Origin: Desulfosporosinus sp.
GTDB taxonomy: Bacteria > Bacillota > Desulfitobacteriia > Desulfitobacteriales > Desulfitobacteriaceae
Length of the DNA: 64,000 bases
Direction of reading: 5' to 3'
NCBI GenBank assembly: GCA_031292095.1
Contig: JARLHU010000016.1
Location: forward strand, 1-64,000
Made by a program: the position numbers and the translations under genes. The first letter of the stretch is position 1; every line of letters begins with the position of its first letter. The notes below the pieces were generated by a model. That model saw nothing but the letters and a program-made list of their open reading frames with translations, had not been told where the DNA came from and made no database searches. This document shows, one piece after another, positions 40,670 to 49,951 of this stretch.

Positions 40670-42554
40670 GAATAGAATTGCTTTCAAATTATCGGCGGGT
40701 TTCGTAGTCATTGTACTGGTCTCGATGATGACTATCGGACTAGTCTTTATGCAAATGTTTAGGCAATATGCCTTTGCAAGTCGTGAGCAATCGATGTTAT
40801 CCTATGCACGAAGCATCTCTGTGGTCGTGGCCGAGTACTCTCAAAGTAATGGCCAGATGCAGGGGTTCGGGGGATACATGCATTCTCTGGATACACTCAC
40901 TGAGTCAAAAGTTTGGATAACTGACAGCCAAGGAAAGCTCCTGCCTCTAATATCTGGTATGGGTCATGGAAATGGTCAGGGTCAGGGTCAGGGTATGGGA
41001 TCGGGTCAGGGTTTAGGTCAAGGTAAGGGGCAAGGTCAAGGGCAAGGTATGGGACAGGGGTCCTTTAAAAACTCAGATCCTCTGCCCAAGGAAGCTGAAA
41101 ACGTAATTCTAGAGGTACTTGCAGGGAAAGAATCGATCAGCGAAAGTTTTAGTAGCATCTATAACGAAGCGACAATAACAGTGGGGGTCCCGGTTGTTGC
41201 TTCCAACCATGCAATTATTGGCTCAGTGCTTCTCCATTCTCCAGTGACAGGGGTTACCGAAACATTGAACAGAGCCGTGCGTATTCTGGCTATCAGTCTT
41301 CTTTTGGCACTGATTCTCGCAGTGGCCTTGGGAATTTTCTACTCCTTACTCTTCACCCGTCCTTTAAAAGCAATGAACCGCGCCGCGCAGGAAATAACGC
41401 GGGGAAATTATTTGGCAAGAACAGGAGTCAAACGCCAAGATGAATTGGGACAACTAGGGGATTCACTCGACCTTCTGGCTTCAAAGCTGGGCTCTACAAT
41501 TAATCAGCTTTTCCAAGAGAAAGGAAAACTCAATGACATTATAGCGAGTATCTCTGAAGGGATCGTTGCCTTTGATTCCAGCCTGACGCCAGTCAGTGTT
41601 AATGCCGCTCTCTCGGAGATTATGAACAGACCAAATCCATATTTGTCAGAAGATATAAAAATAGACCTTAACAAATTAGAAATTGAAGCCCAGCTAACGA
41701 AAGTAATGGAAGAAAAGAAACCCTCACAAATATTGAAAGAATGGTTGGGCAAAAAGCTAATGTTTACCTTTTCACCCATTGTGGACAACCAAGGAACTGT
41801 CACAGGTAGCGTGGCGTTGGTTCAGGATATCAGTGAAAGCGTGCGTCTTGAACAACTACGTCTGGATTTTGTAGCCAATGTGTCTCATGAATTCCGAACT
41901 CCACTGACAGTTATTCGTGGTTCCCTTGAAGCGATGGTGGATGGTACCGTCGAAAAAAGCGACGAGATTAGGCACTACCACGAAAGGATGCTTGCAGAAA
42001 CGCGAGGGTTGGAACGATTGGTAGGAGACCTTTTAGAACTTTCCCGCCTTCAATCGGGTAAAACCACCATCAATAAAGAAATGCTTCATATCCCCAGCCT
42101 GCTTGCGGACACTGTCAGGAGTCTTCAGACAATCGCAGAAAAAAAGGGGATTACAATCGAATATCTTCCTGAACAAGACGTTCCTCTTTTTCTTGGTGAT
42201 TATGACCGTTTGCGCCAACTGTTGGTTATCTTTTTAGATAATGCCGTCAAATATTCCCCGCCGAACACCAGGGTGTCCGTAGAAACAAACCTGTTGGAGC
42301 TAAATATGCTTGCGATCATCATTCGCGATCAAGGGCAAGGTATTGCTGCAGATGAACTACCCCATATCTGGACTCGTTTTTACAAAATTGAAAAATCTCG
42401 CAAAGGGGAGGGTACCGGGTTGGGCCTAGCTATTGCTAAACATTTGCTAGAGCTTCATAATGGACAGGTTTCAGTCCAGAGTGAGCTGAATAAGGGTACT
42501 GTTATTGAAATCAAGTTGCCTTTAGATAAAATTAGATACAAGGAAGGTGAATAA
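40662..42554 (+). CDS. Sensor histidine kinase with extracellular Gly/Gln repeat
   Basis: A 630-residue membrane kinase. Span 1 lies at about 10-32 and span 2 at about 207-230. The external domain between them holds a low-complexity stretch at residues 99-133 (GHGNGQGQGQGMGSGQGLGQ and on). Then HAMP (about 231-285), PAS (about 290-395), HisKA with phospho-acceptor His409 (VANVSHEFRTPL), and the ATPase domain (N box FLDNAVKYSP, G boxes DQGQGI and GEGTGLGLA). It phosphorylates the OmpR-type partner encoded just upstream. The repeat DNA is a (GGTCAG)-type hexanucleotide array that could change length. Confidence 0.9.
   Translation: MFKNRIAFKLSAGFVVIVLVSMMTIGLVFMQMFRQYAFASREQSMLSYARSISVVVAEYSQSNGQMQGFGGYMHSLDTLTESKVWITDSQGKLLPLISGMGHGNGQGQGQGMGSGQGLGQGKGQGQGQGMGQGSFKNSDPLPKEAENVILEVLAGKESISESFSSIYNEATITVGVPVVASNHAIIGSVLLHSPVTGVTETLNRAVRILAISLLLALILAVALGIFYSLLFTRPLKAMNRAAQEITRGNYLARTGVKRQDELGQLGDSLDLLASKLGSTINQLFQEKGKLNDIIASISEGIVAFDSSLTPVSVNAALSEIMNRPNPYLSEDIKIDLNKLEIEAQLTKVMEEKKPSQILKEWLGKKLMFTFSPIVDNQGTVTGSVALVQDISESVRLEQLRLDFVANVSHEFRTPLTVIRGSLEAMVDGTVEKSDEIRHYHERMLAETRGLERLVGDLLELSRLQSGKTTINKEMLHIPSLLADTVRSLQTIAEKKGITIEYLPEQDVPLFLGDYDRLRQLLVIFLDNAVKYSPPNTRVSVETNLLELNMLAIIIRDQGQGIAADELPHIWTRFYKIEKSRKGEGTGLGLAIAKHLLELHNGQVSVQSELNKGTVIEIKLPLDKIRYKEGE
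40975..41058 (+). repeat. Hexanucleotide (GGTCAG/GGTCAA) array inside the sensor gene
   Basis: About 14 imperfect repeats of a six-base unit coding for Gly-Gln or Gly-Met pairs. The array is in frame, so gain or loss of units changes the external domain by two residues at a time without breaking the gene. Confidence 0.7.
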
Positions 42555-42555
42555 A

Positions 42556-44250
42556 ATGAAGTTCAGCGAGTTTATGTACAAAAGGCCGAATCTTCCAGAG
42601 CTGGAAACCGAGTTTTCTGAGCTCCTGGCAAAGTTTGATCAGGCTGAGGTTTTCGAGCAACAGGATGTTTTGATGGTGGCGGTGAATGGGCTAAGAAGCG
42701 AATTTGAGACGATGGAGCAACTTGTGGTCATTCGCCATACCATGGATACGAATGACCCTTTTTACGAGGAGGAACAGACCTATTTTGACGAAGTCACGCC
42801 GATTTATCAGGGCTTGATTTCTAAGTATTATCAGTCATTGGTCAACTCCAAGTTCAGGCGGGCCTTAGAAGAAAAGTGGGGGAAGCAGCTTTTTACTCAA
42901 GCTGATCTGACCCTTAAAACCTTTGCACCGGAGATCATTGCAGACTTACAACAGGAAAATAAACTGTCCACCGAATATACTAAGCTCATTGCATCGGCCA
43001 AGATTATGTTTGAGGGAGAAGAGCGAAATCTACCCGGCTTGGTTCCGTTCCAGTTATCGACCGATCGAGCCATGAGGAAACGGGCCAATGAGGCCAAATA
43101 TGCGTTTTTTACTGCCCATGAAGCGAAGTTTGATGAAATCTATGACGGTTTGGTCAAAGTGCGGGCACGTATTGCCAAGATGTTAGGTTATGCAAATTTC
43201 ATTGAGCTTGGGTATGCGAGGATGCTTCGCTCAGACTACAATCCGGCCATGGTGGCAAATTTCCGCCAGCAGGTATTGGACTCAATTGTTCCTGTGGCTA
43301 GTAAATTGCGGGAAAGACAGAAGAGACGACTGGGGTCGGCGGTTCTACCCTATTATGATGAAAAGTTTGAGTTCCAAACGGGCAACGCTACGCCTAAGGG
43401 GGATCCAGAGTGGATTGTTGCCAACGGACTGACTATGTATAACGAGTTGTCAGCTGAGACAGGCGAATTTTTCAAATCCATGGTGGAGAATCAGCTGATG
43501 GATTTAGTCGCTAAAAAGGGGAAAGCCGGTGGTGGCTATTGTACCTATATTGACAAGTATCAGGTGCCTTTTATCTTCTCTAATTTTAACGGTACCTCTG
43601 GAGATATTGATGTTTTGACACATGAGGCAGGGCATGCTTTTCAAGTTTATTGCAGCAAAGATTATCAAATTCCAGAATATCATTGGCCAACCTATGAGGC
43701 CTGTGAGATCCATTCGATGAGCATGGAATTCTTCACTTGGCCTTGGATGGAACTATTTTTTAAAGATGATACCGCGAAATACAAGTTCGTCCACTTGAGT
43801 TCAGCCTTACTTTTCATTCCTTACGGGGTTACTGTTGATGAATTCCAGCATTTCGTCTATGCTCACCCAGAGGCTTCTCCACAGGATAGGAAAGTAGCCT
43901 GGAGAGAGATTGAAAAGAAATACCTACCCCATCGCGATTATGAGGACAACGACTATTTGGAACACGGTGGTTACTGGCATCAACAAGGGCATATTTTTGG
44001 CGATCCATTTTATTACATAGACTATACCTTAGCCCAAATTTGCGCCTTCCAGTTCTGGAAAAGGTCCCGCGAAAATCGCGAAACGGCCTGGGCTGATTAC
44101 CTGAGGCTGTGTCAAGCGGGAGGGAGTCAGTCTTTTCTGGAACTGGTCAAGTTAGCCAATTTAATTTCTCCCTTTGAAGACGGTTGCATCTCTTCCGTAG
44201 TGAAGGTGATCGAAGAATGGCTTGATGAGGTAGTAGATCTTAAGTTATAA
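42556..44250 (+). CDS. M3-family oligoendopeptidase
   Basis: A 564-residue zinc metallopeptidase related to oligoendopeptidase F, which cuts short peptides in the cytoplasm. The metal site is HEAGH at 356-360 with the third ligand Glu at about 384 (YEACEIHSMSMEF). The C-terminal part has the M3 pattern LFIPYGVTVDEFQHFVYAHPE and GGYWHQQGHIFGDPFYYIDYTLAQ. The ATG at 42556 lies one base after the kinase stop and 7 nt after AGGAAGGTG, so it is the third gene of the two-component operon, although a functional link is not obvious. A hairpin follows. Confidence 0.9.
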   Translation: MKFSEFMYKRPNLPELETEFSELLAKFDQAEVFEQQDVLMVAVNGLRSEFETMEQLVVIRHTMDTNDPFYEEEQTYFDEVTPIYQGLISKYYQSLVNSKFRRALEEKWGKQLFTQADLTLKTFAPEIIADLQQENKLSTEYTKLIASAKIMFEGEERNLPGLVPFQLSTDRAMRKRANEAKYAFFTAHEAKFDEIYDGLVKVRARIAKMLGYANFIELGYARMLRSDYNPAMVANFRQQVLDSIVPVASKLRERQKRRLGSAVLPYYDEKFEFQTGNATPKGDPEWIVANGLTMYNELSAETGEFFKSMVENQLMDLVAKKGKAGGGYCTYIDKYQVPFIFSNFNGTSGDIDVLTHEAGHAFQVYCSKDYQIPEYHWPTYEACEIHSMSMEFFTWPWMELFFKDDTAKYKFVHLSSALLFIPYGVTVDEFQHFVYAHPEASPQDRKVAWREIEKKYLPHRDYEDNDYLEHGGYWHQQGHIFGDPFYYIDYTLAQICAFQFWKRSRENRETAWADYLRLCQAGGSQSFLELVKLANLISPFEDGCISSVVKVIEEWLDEVVDLKL

Positions 44251-44277
44251 CAAGTTGTAACTATGTAAAAAGTAATT

Positions 44278-44305
44278 GGATTTATGGAATTATTTCCATA
44301 AATCC
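44278..44305. terminator. Hairpin after the M3 peptidase gene
   Basis: GGATTTATGGAA and TTCCATAAATCC form a 12-bp perfect stem with a 4-nt loop; only a weak T tract follows. Confidence 0.6.
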
Positions 44306-44475
44306 CCTTAAGGAGATTTTAATAAATCTATGAGCAGTATATAATAGAGAATAACGAAAGTGCAGATGTGGAATTTTTGGATAAAGATGTTTATTGGATC
44401 TAATGGCATGGAGAGCATGTAATAAATTTTAGTTGGATATTGTTAAGAGATAGTAATGAGAAGTAGGGATTTAAG

Positions 44476-45684
44476 ATGCTGAGATTAGAATTGCTGGAAA
44501 TTATTCGCAATGGAGAAGGGTCTGGAATTGAATTTAAGCGTGATGACATTAGAGCAGAGACATTGGCTAAAGAGATTGTGGCGTTAGCCAATTTTAAAGG
44601 CGGCAGAATTATACTTGGCGTGGAAGATAGTGGCGTTATATCGGGTATTACTAAACCTAACTTGGAAGAGTGGGTAATGAACATCTGTGCAAATAATGTC
44701 CATCCCCGTCTTATTCCTTATTACGAAGAAGTTGAGATAGATCAACGTAAAGTTGCCATTATTTCTCTTGATATGGGAATTTCCAAACCTTATGTAGTAA
44801 GGCACAATAATAGAGAAGACATTTATGTGCGTATTGGCTCAACATCAAGGATAGCAACAAGGGAGGAACAAGCAAGGTTGTTTCAAGCAGGAGGGATTCT
44901 CCATGTCGAAACTCTCCCAGTTCCACGTACATCCTTTGTCAACTTGGATAAGAGGAGACTGGAGGATTATTTCGGCAGGATTCGAGGAATAAGCGACTTG
45001 CCGAATAGGGATGTAGAATGGGTTCAACTCCTAATAAATATGGAATTAATGGTGGAGACCAAATTTTCAGAAGAAGTATGTACTATTGCTGGACTTATTC
45101 TTTTTGGAAGAGAACCAAAAAGATTTCTTACTCAAGCAGGAATGGAATGGGTTGTTTTCCCCGGTGTCGAGAAAGATTATGACACGAGGGATAGAGCGAC
45201 ACTTGACGCACCTTTAGTTGCCTTGTGGAATAGAACTGGGGAACAAATAGAAGGCGGCCTGCTAGATCTCTTGATAAGTAAAGTTCGTCAACATGCTTCA
45301 CGGGAAGAACTAGCGGAAGATCATCTCACAAGAAGGATTAAATGGGATTTTGCTCCTGAGGCAGTGCGAGAAGGAATTATTAATGCCTTTGTCCATAGGG
45401 ATTGGACGCGGCCCACAGATATTGAGGTTTGTCTATATAAGGATCGATTGGAAATTGTCAGTCCGGGGTCATTGCCTAACAATGTAACTGTGGAAAGAAT
45501 GAAGTTAGGTTTGCGGGTCCCCCGTAATCCCATCTTAATACAGACTTTGCGTGATTACGGGTATGTCGAACATATGGGAATGGGAGTACGAAATAAAATA
45601 ATAAAGGGAATGCTCGAACACAACGGAAAAGAACCGACCTTTATTGTTGACGAAGATAGAGTTGCAGTTAAACTTTGGCGCTAG
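44476..45684 (+). CDS. AlbA_2 (Schlafen AAA_4)-domain regulator-like protein
   Basis: A 402-residue protein. Residues 10-130 form an AlbA_2/Schlafen-like DNA-binding domain (GEGSGIEFKRDDIRAETLAKEIVALANFKGGRIILGVED). The C-terminal part (about 270-400) has the histidine-kinase-like ATPase/HTH region often called an ATP-dependent DNA helicase-like domain (EAVREGIINAFVHRDW, LEIVSPGSLPNNVTVE, RNPILIQTLRDYGYVEHMGMG). Such proteins are widespread putative transcriptional regulators, sometimes in defence or mobile loci. No ribosome binding site stands out. Monocistronic, ended by a 17-bp hairpin. Confidence 0.8.
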   Translation: MLRLELLEIIRNGEGSGIEFKRDDIRAETLAKEIVALANFKGGRIILGVEDSGVISGITKPNLEEWVMNICANNVHPRLIPYYEEVEIDQRKVAIISLDMGISKPYVVRHNNREDIYVRIGSTSRIATREEQARLFQAGGILHVETLPVPRTSFVNLDKRRLEDYFGRIRGISDLPNRDVEWVQLLINMELMVETKFSEEVCTIAGLILFGREPKRFLTQAGMEWVVFPGVEKDYDTRDRATLDAPLVALWNRTGEQIEGGLLDLLISKVRQHASREELAEDHLTRRIKWDFAPEAVREGIINAFVHRDWTRPTDIEVCLYKDRLEIVSPGSLPNNVTVERMKLGLRVPRNPILIQTLRDYGYVEHMGMGVRNKIIKGMLEHNGKEPTFIVDEDRVAVKLWR

Positions 45685-45725
45685 TGCTAACCAGTCACAT
45701 GAAAGCCGATCAAGGGGAAAACTAA

Positions 45726-45764
45726 CAAAATAGGTTGCCACTGGCATAGTGGCAACCTATTTTG
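45726..45764. terminator. Perfect 17-bp hairpin after the AlbA_2 gene
   Basis: CAAAATAGGTTGCCACT pairs fully with AGTGGCAACCTATTTTG around a 5-nt loop; short T run within the 3' arm. Confidence 0.8.
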
Positions 45765-45771
45765 TACTAGT

Positions 45772-45812
45772 CAGAAAGTATAAACTGAAGTTTATATACA
45801 ATTCAACTATGC
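45772..45812 (+). repeat. Repeat family B, partial copy
   Basis: CAGAAAGTATAAAC and a following TATATAC-like arm match the left end of the copy at 18441; it lacks the CCTTCGCTAAGG part. Confidence 0.5.
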
Positions 45813-45833
45813 AATTAGAAAGTATTGGTGAAT

Positions 45834-46175
45834 ATGGGCAGAGTTATTATTGTAGAAGGAAAAACCGATAAACAACGATTGGAACAGCTTTTGGATGAAC
45901 CAGTGGAGATCGCTTGCACCTATGGAACCTTGGGGCTGGATAAGTTGGAACAGTTAATCTTAGAGTATAGTGATGATGAGGTTTGCGTTCTCCTGGATGC
46001 TGATCATGCTGGCGACAAAGCCCGACGCTTATTTAAGCAAGAGTTCCCTAACGTTCGTCACTTATACACCCACAGAATGTACCGTGAGGTGGCGACCACT
46101 CCGTTAATAGTATTGGCACAGATCCTTGAGGGTGCCCATTTTACAGTAAAGATTCCAGACGAGGAAAACCGCTGA
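45834..46175 (+). CDS. Small Toprim-domain protein
   Basis: A 113-residue single-domain Toprim protein, similar to the Toprim core of RNase M5 and small OLD-like proteins. The signature residues are the Glu in VIIVEGKTDKQRLEQLL and the acidic pair in VCVLLDADHAGDKARRLF, which chelate the metal used for phosphodiester chemistry. RNase M5 proper is about 180 residues, so this is a shorter relative; substrate unknown. The ATG at 45834 has only a weak TTGGTG site; an in-frame TTG at 45825 is possible. Confidence 0.75.
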   Translation: MGRVIIVEGKTDKQRLEQLLDEPVEIACTYGTLGLDKLEQLILEYSDDEVCVLLDADHAGDKARRLFKQEFPNVRHLYTHRMYREVATTPLIVLAQILEGAHFTVKIPDEENR

Positions 46176-46387
46176 GCATTTTATTATACGATCTCTCATC
46201 TCTGCTATATCATTTAGTTCATGCCATTAAAAGAGTACTTACAACCAGACTGTATGATCAAATCAGGTACTGGTAAAGTGAAGACGGCGGGATTTTTTAT
46301 GTTGAGCAGGATTATACGGATTTCGTAACGAATATACAAGGGATATAAGATTGGTGGCTACTGCCCTGAGATTAGAGAGGTGAGATC

Positions 46388-47356
46388 ATGGTCAAAAGAG
46401 AAGAGAGAATAGTGATTTTAGCCTACATAGCGGTTTGCATTATATGGGGTTCAACGTATTTAGCTATTAGAATTGGAGTAAGCGATTTTCCACCGGAATT
46501 GTTTGCAGGTATTAGGTTCTTGATTGCAGGGTCTTTAGTGTTATTATTTGCTTATTTTAAAGGATACAAGTTTCCGGAAAATGTTACCGACGTAAAGAGA
46601 CAAGCAATTGTAGGTTTATTTTTATTGATGGGTGGCAATGGGATCGTCGTTTGGGCGGAACAGTGGGTTTATTCAGGTGTTACTTCACTCCTTATGGCCA
46701 TAGTCCCGCTGTTTAATGCGATTCTAGAGTTGTTCCTGCCCAATGGCCCAAGGATCGGCTGGAAGGGATGGCTCGGTTTGATCTTAGGGTTTAGCGGGGT
46801 GGCCCTTTTGGTATTAGTCGGTTCTGAAGCTAAAATAGTTGATGTTTCAGGGGGAATCTTACTATTGTTGGCGGCTTTTTTATGGTCACTAGGTTCGGTC
46901 TATTCGAAGACCTTTAAAGCATCGGGATCTACTGTGGCTAATATTGGGATTCAGATGTTTGCTGGAGGAATTGGCTTGACAATAATCGGGCTGTTGCTGG
47001 GAGAAGCAGGCAAGATCCATCTGACGGGCAAGGGTATAGGGGCAATGGCCTATTTGGTCTTGGGCGGTTCCATCCTTGGGTACAGTTCGTATATTTATAT
47101 TTTACAGAAATGGCCGGCGTCAAAAGCTGGCACCTATGCTTATATAAATCCTGTTGTCGGAGTTTTCTTAGGTGCGGTGATACTTAGTGAGCCCGTTTCT
47201 CCTTATGTGTTCATATCCGCGATCATTATTTTAGGCGGGGTCTTATTAGTTCAATTGTCGAAAACAAGCAAAAAGGTTGAACAGGTGTCGGCTGAGAATC
47301 CAAATCCGAATTCAGATTTAAACTCAAATTCGAAGAAACTTATCAGGAGTACCTGA
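46388..47356 (+). CDS. EamA/DMT-family transporter
   Basis: A 322-residue membrane protein with ten spans arranged as two EamA repeats (about 9-140 and 155-290). The opening IAVCIIWGSTYLAIRIGVSDFPPELFAGIRF is the classic DMT motif; the second repeat has the WPASKAGTYAYINPVVGVFLGAVILSEP pattern of YedA-like exporters. It probably exports small metabolites or amino acids. The C-terminal tail is Asn/Ser-rich. GAGAGGTGAG precedes the ATG. The 212-bp gap upstream (46176-46387) shows no gene. A terminator lies 80 bp downstream. Confidence 0.85.
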   Translation: MVKREERIVILAYIAVCIIWGSTYLAIRIGVSDFPPELFAGIRFLIAGSLVLLFAYFKGYKFPENVTDVKRQAIVGLFLLMGGNGIVVWAEQWVYSGVTSLLMAIVPLFNAILELFLPNGPRIGWKGWLGLILGFSGVALLVLVGSEAKIVDVSGGILLLLAAFLWSLGSVYSKTFKASGSTVANIGIQMFAGGIGLTIIGLLLGEAGKIHLTGKGIGAMAYLVLGGSILGYSSYIYILQKWPASKAGTYAYINPVVGVFLGAVILSEPVSPYVFISAIIILGGVLLVQLSKTSKKVEQVSAENPNPNSDLNSNSKKLIRST

Positions 47357-47438
47357 CTTAGGACCCACCTCTAATCTAATAGGAAATTATTCATATAAAG
47401 AAAACTAATGGCGTAAGCTCAACCTGAATGAACTCATG

Positions 47439-47485
47439 ACAAAGCCTCTTTTCCTTTTTCAGAAGGAATAGAGGCTTTGTTTATT
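47439..47485 (+). terminator. Terminator after the EamA gene
   Basis: ACAAAGCCTCT and AGAGGCTTTGT with inner TTCCTT/AAGGAA form a long stem followed by TTATT. Confidence 0.75.
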
Positions 47486-47612
47486 GTGAATTGAGTAAAA
47501 CACTATGGAAGATGTTGGAATATCATGGAAGTGTAAGGTATGAAAGTTTGTAAAGTGTGGCAGTAATTGAGAATTTAGGTAGCATACAAGTTAAAGAAGG
47601 AGCGCAGTTTTA

Positions 47613-48965
47613 GTGCTTGAACAAACATTGCGGCATTTTCGCCGTTATCAAGAGATCATATCCGTGCTCATCCGGAATGGATTTGGGTATATCCTGCTTG
47701 AGCATATGGGTCGAGGGGGAAAAGTAACCTTTGCTGATACAGACTTGGTTCAACTGGGGAAGCGCATCCGACAAGCTTTAGCTGAATTAGGGCCGACGTT
47801 TATTAAAATCGGACAATTTGCCAGTACGCGCCCGGATATCATTCCTAAGCAGGTACGACGGGAGTTGGAATATCTTCAGGATAGAGCACCCCTGATCCGA
47901 TATGAAGACGTTCGACGGACGGTTGAACGGGAGCTGGGCGCTCCAATTACAAAACTTTTTAAAAAGTTTGATCCATCTCCTCTGGCCGCAGCGTCGATCG
48001 GTCAAGTTCATTACGCGGAACTGCACACGGGTGAAGCTGTCGTGGTGAAGGTGCAACGCCCCAATATTGCGACGGTTATTCAAACGGATCTAGAAATCAT
48101 GAAGGATATTGTGACCTTGATTGAGCAACGTCGTCCTAGAGCTAAGGATTATGAACTTCATGGGATGCTGCGGGAATTTTCTGGATGGCTGGAAAAAGAA
48201 CTAGATTACACTGCCGAAGGGAAAAATGCGGAAAAAATTGCCCGAGGGTTTGAGGGCGATCCCCAGGTGGTAATTCCTCGTATCTTCTGGGAATATACAA
48301 CGAGGCGTGTTCTGACTATGACCTATATCGAGGGAGTTAAACTCAATGATCGGCAAAAAATTGCAGCCCTTCATTATGATGAGAAAATGATTGCCGCACG
48401 CCTTAGTAAAGCCTTGTTGCAACAAATCTTAAGGGACGGTTTTTTCCATGGAGACCCTCATCCAGGAAACGTTTTTGTTTTATCAGGGGGGAGGATCGCC
48501 TTAGTTGATTTTGGGATTGTCGGAACTCTAACCCCGGAAATGAAACGAAGGTTTGCCAATTTGATACACGCCATGACACGTCGCAATACGAAGTCTATGC
48601 TAAAGGCAATGCTAGAACTCGGAATGGTGCCCAAAAATGTTGATTTAGACCATCTTAGTCAGGATCTGGACGGAATTCGCAGGAAACATTTAGAGGTTCC
48701 CATCGCCCAAACCTCCCTTTCTGAGCTAGTCAATGACCTTTCAGCAATGACATTTAATCACCATCTTGAAATACCCTCTGATTTTCTTTTATTAGGGAAG
48801 TCCCTATTAACCCTTCAAGGGATTGTTCATGAGTTTGACCCTACCATCAGTCTTGCGGATCTAGCGAAACCGTTCCGCTTTCAGTTTATGAAAGAGCGGT
48901 TTTTGATTATAAAATGGGTAAACAAATTCGCAGGAAGAAGTCTGTCCCTAAAACAAAAGGGATAA
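47613..48965 (+). CDS. AarF/UbiB (ABC1) family atypical kinase
   Basis: A 450-residue atypical protein-kinase-like protein of the ABC1/UbiB family, which in other bacteria and mitochondria supports quinone biosynthesis or lipid transport. Family motifs are present: LGPTFIKIGQFASTRPD (KxGQ motif, about 57-73), AAASIGQVH (A-rich loop, about 127-135), VVVKVQRP with the ATP-binding Lys, HGDPHPGNVFV and LVDFGIVG (catalytic and metal-binding Asp). C-terminal membrane helices are weak or absent. GTG at 47613 follows AGAAGGAG. A direct role in menaquinone metabolism is inferred from the family only. The ABC exporter genes begin 32 bp downstream. Confidence 0.87.
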   Translation: MLEQTLRHFRRYQEIISVLIRNGFGYILLEHMGRGGKVTFADTDLVQLGKRIRQALAELGPTFIKIGQFASTRPDIIPKQVRRELEYLQDRAPLIRYEDVRRTVERELGAPITKLFKKFDPSPLAAASIGQVHYAELHTGEAVVVKVQRPNIATVIQTDLEIMKDIVTLIEQRRPRAKDYELHGMLREFSGWLEKELDYTAEGKNAEKIARGFEGDPQVVIPRIFWEYTTRRVLTMTYIEGVKLNDRQKIAALHYDEKMIAARLSKALLQQILRDGFFHGDPHPGNVFVLSGGRIALVDFGIVGTLTPEMKRRFANLIHAMTRRNTKSMLKAMLELGMVPKNVDLDHLSQDLDGIRRKHLEVPIAQTSLSELVNDLSAMTFNHHLEIPSDFLLLGKSLLTLQGIVHEFDPTISLADLAKPFRFQFMKERFLIIKWVNKFAGRSLSLKQKG

Positions 48966-48997
48966 CGTTATCAAGAATTCAAGGGTGGAGAAAAAAG

Positions 48998-49951
48998 ATG
49001 ATTAATGTCGAAGGAATAACAAAGCTCTATCCAAAAGAGAGTAGTAGAAAAAGAGGAAAAGAAGCCGTTGATATTTGTGGGCTCAAAGAGATATCGTTCC
49101 GAGTGAATGAGGGAGAAGTATTTGGCTTTTTGGGTCCCAATGGAGCGGGAAAGACGACCATGATTCGTCATCTTATGGGTTTTATAAAACCGGATGCTGG
49201 GTTTGCTCAGATTAAAGGATTGGATTGTTGGCAAAATTCCAGGGAGGTCAAGTCGTTGGTGAGTTATCTTCCGGGAGAAATGAATTTTCTCGAGCAAATG
49301 TCTGGCCTAGAGTTTTTAAAATTAATGTCAGGTATGCATGGGGATCGACCGATTTACCAGCAGCGCAGAGATGTCCTCATCGAAAGACTGGAGCTCAACC
49401 TTAAACAACCTATTAAAAAAATGTCCAAAGGAATGAAACAAAAATTAGGAATCATTTACGCTCTGATGTTGGATTCTGAGGTTCTGATTTTGGATGAACC
49501 GACTTCAGGTTTAGACCCGCTCATGCAAAAAGTTTTTATTGATTTAGTGCTGGAAGAAAAATTTCAGGGCAAGACTATTTTTATTTCCTCGCATATGTTT
49601 CCTGAGGTGGAACGGACCTGTGATCGGGTGGGGATTATTCGCGACGGAAAATTGGCTACTGTAGAAGGGATCCAAGCACTTCGACAGGCGCAACAGCGGA
49701 CCTTTGAAATAACTGTGGATGACGAGGGACAAGTTCAACTTCTTCGTGAGTGCGGCTTAGCGATTGTTGCTGTCGATGGAACTAGTCTAACCATTGAAAT
49801 ACAGGGTGATTTAAACCCGCTCTTAAGCGGACTCGCCCAAGTGAACGTTAAGGCGTTTGCTCAGAAAACGACAGAATTGGAAGAAGCATTCATGCACTTT
49901 TATGAAGGGAGGAACATTTCTGAACAGGGCATTATATCGGACAATGTTTAA
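48998..49951 (+). CDS. ABC exporter ATP-binding subunit
   Basis: A 317-residue ATPase of the ABC-2 (drug/polyketide antibiotic) type. Walker A GPNGAGKTTM lies at about 51-60, signature MSKGMKQKLG (degenerate LSGGQ), Walker B VLILDEPTSGLDPL, switch His in SSHMFPE. A C-terminal domain of about 80 residues follows the ATPase. The ATG at 48998 follows GGTGGAG; a longer frame from 48914 overlaps the UbiB gene and has no ribosome binding site. It is followed by two related permease genes, the first overlapping its 3' end. Confidence 0.9.
   Translation: MINVEGITKLYPKESSRKRGKEAVDICGLKEISFRVNEGEVFGFLGPNGAGKTTMIRHLMGFIKPDAGFAQIKGLDCWQNSREVKSLVSYLPGEMNFLEQMSGLEFLKLMSGMHGDRPIYQQRRDVLIERLELNLKQPIKKMSKGMKQKLGIIYALMLDSEVLILDEPTSGLDPLMQKVFIDLVLEEKFQGKTIFISSHMFPEVERTCDRVGIIRDGKLATVEGIQALRQAQQRTFEITVDDEGQVQLLRECGLAIVAVDGTSLTIEIQGDLNPLLSGLAQVNVKAFAQKTTELEEAFMHFYEGRNISEQGIISDNV

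Noticed and set aside
40975-41058. Tandem repeats as a CRISPR array
   Set aside because: The unit is six bases, has no spacers and lies in frame inside the sensor kinase gene.
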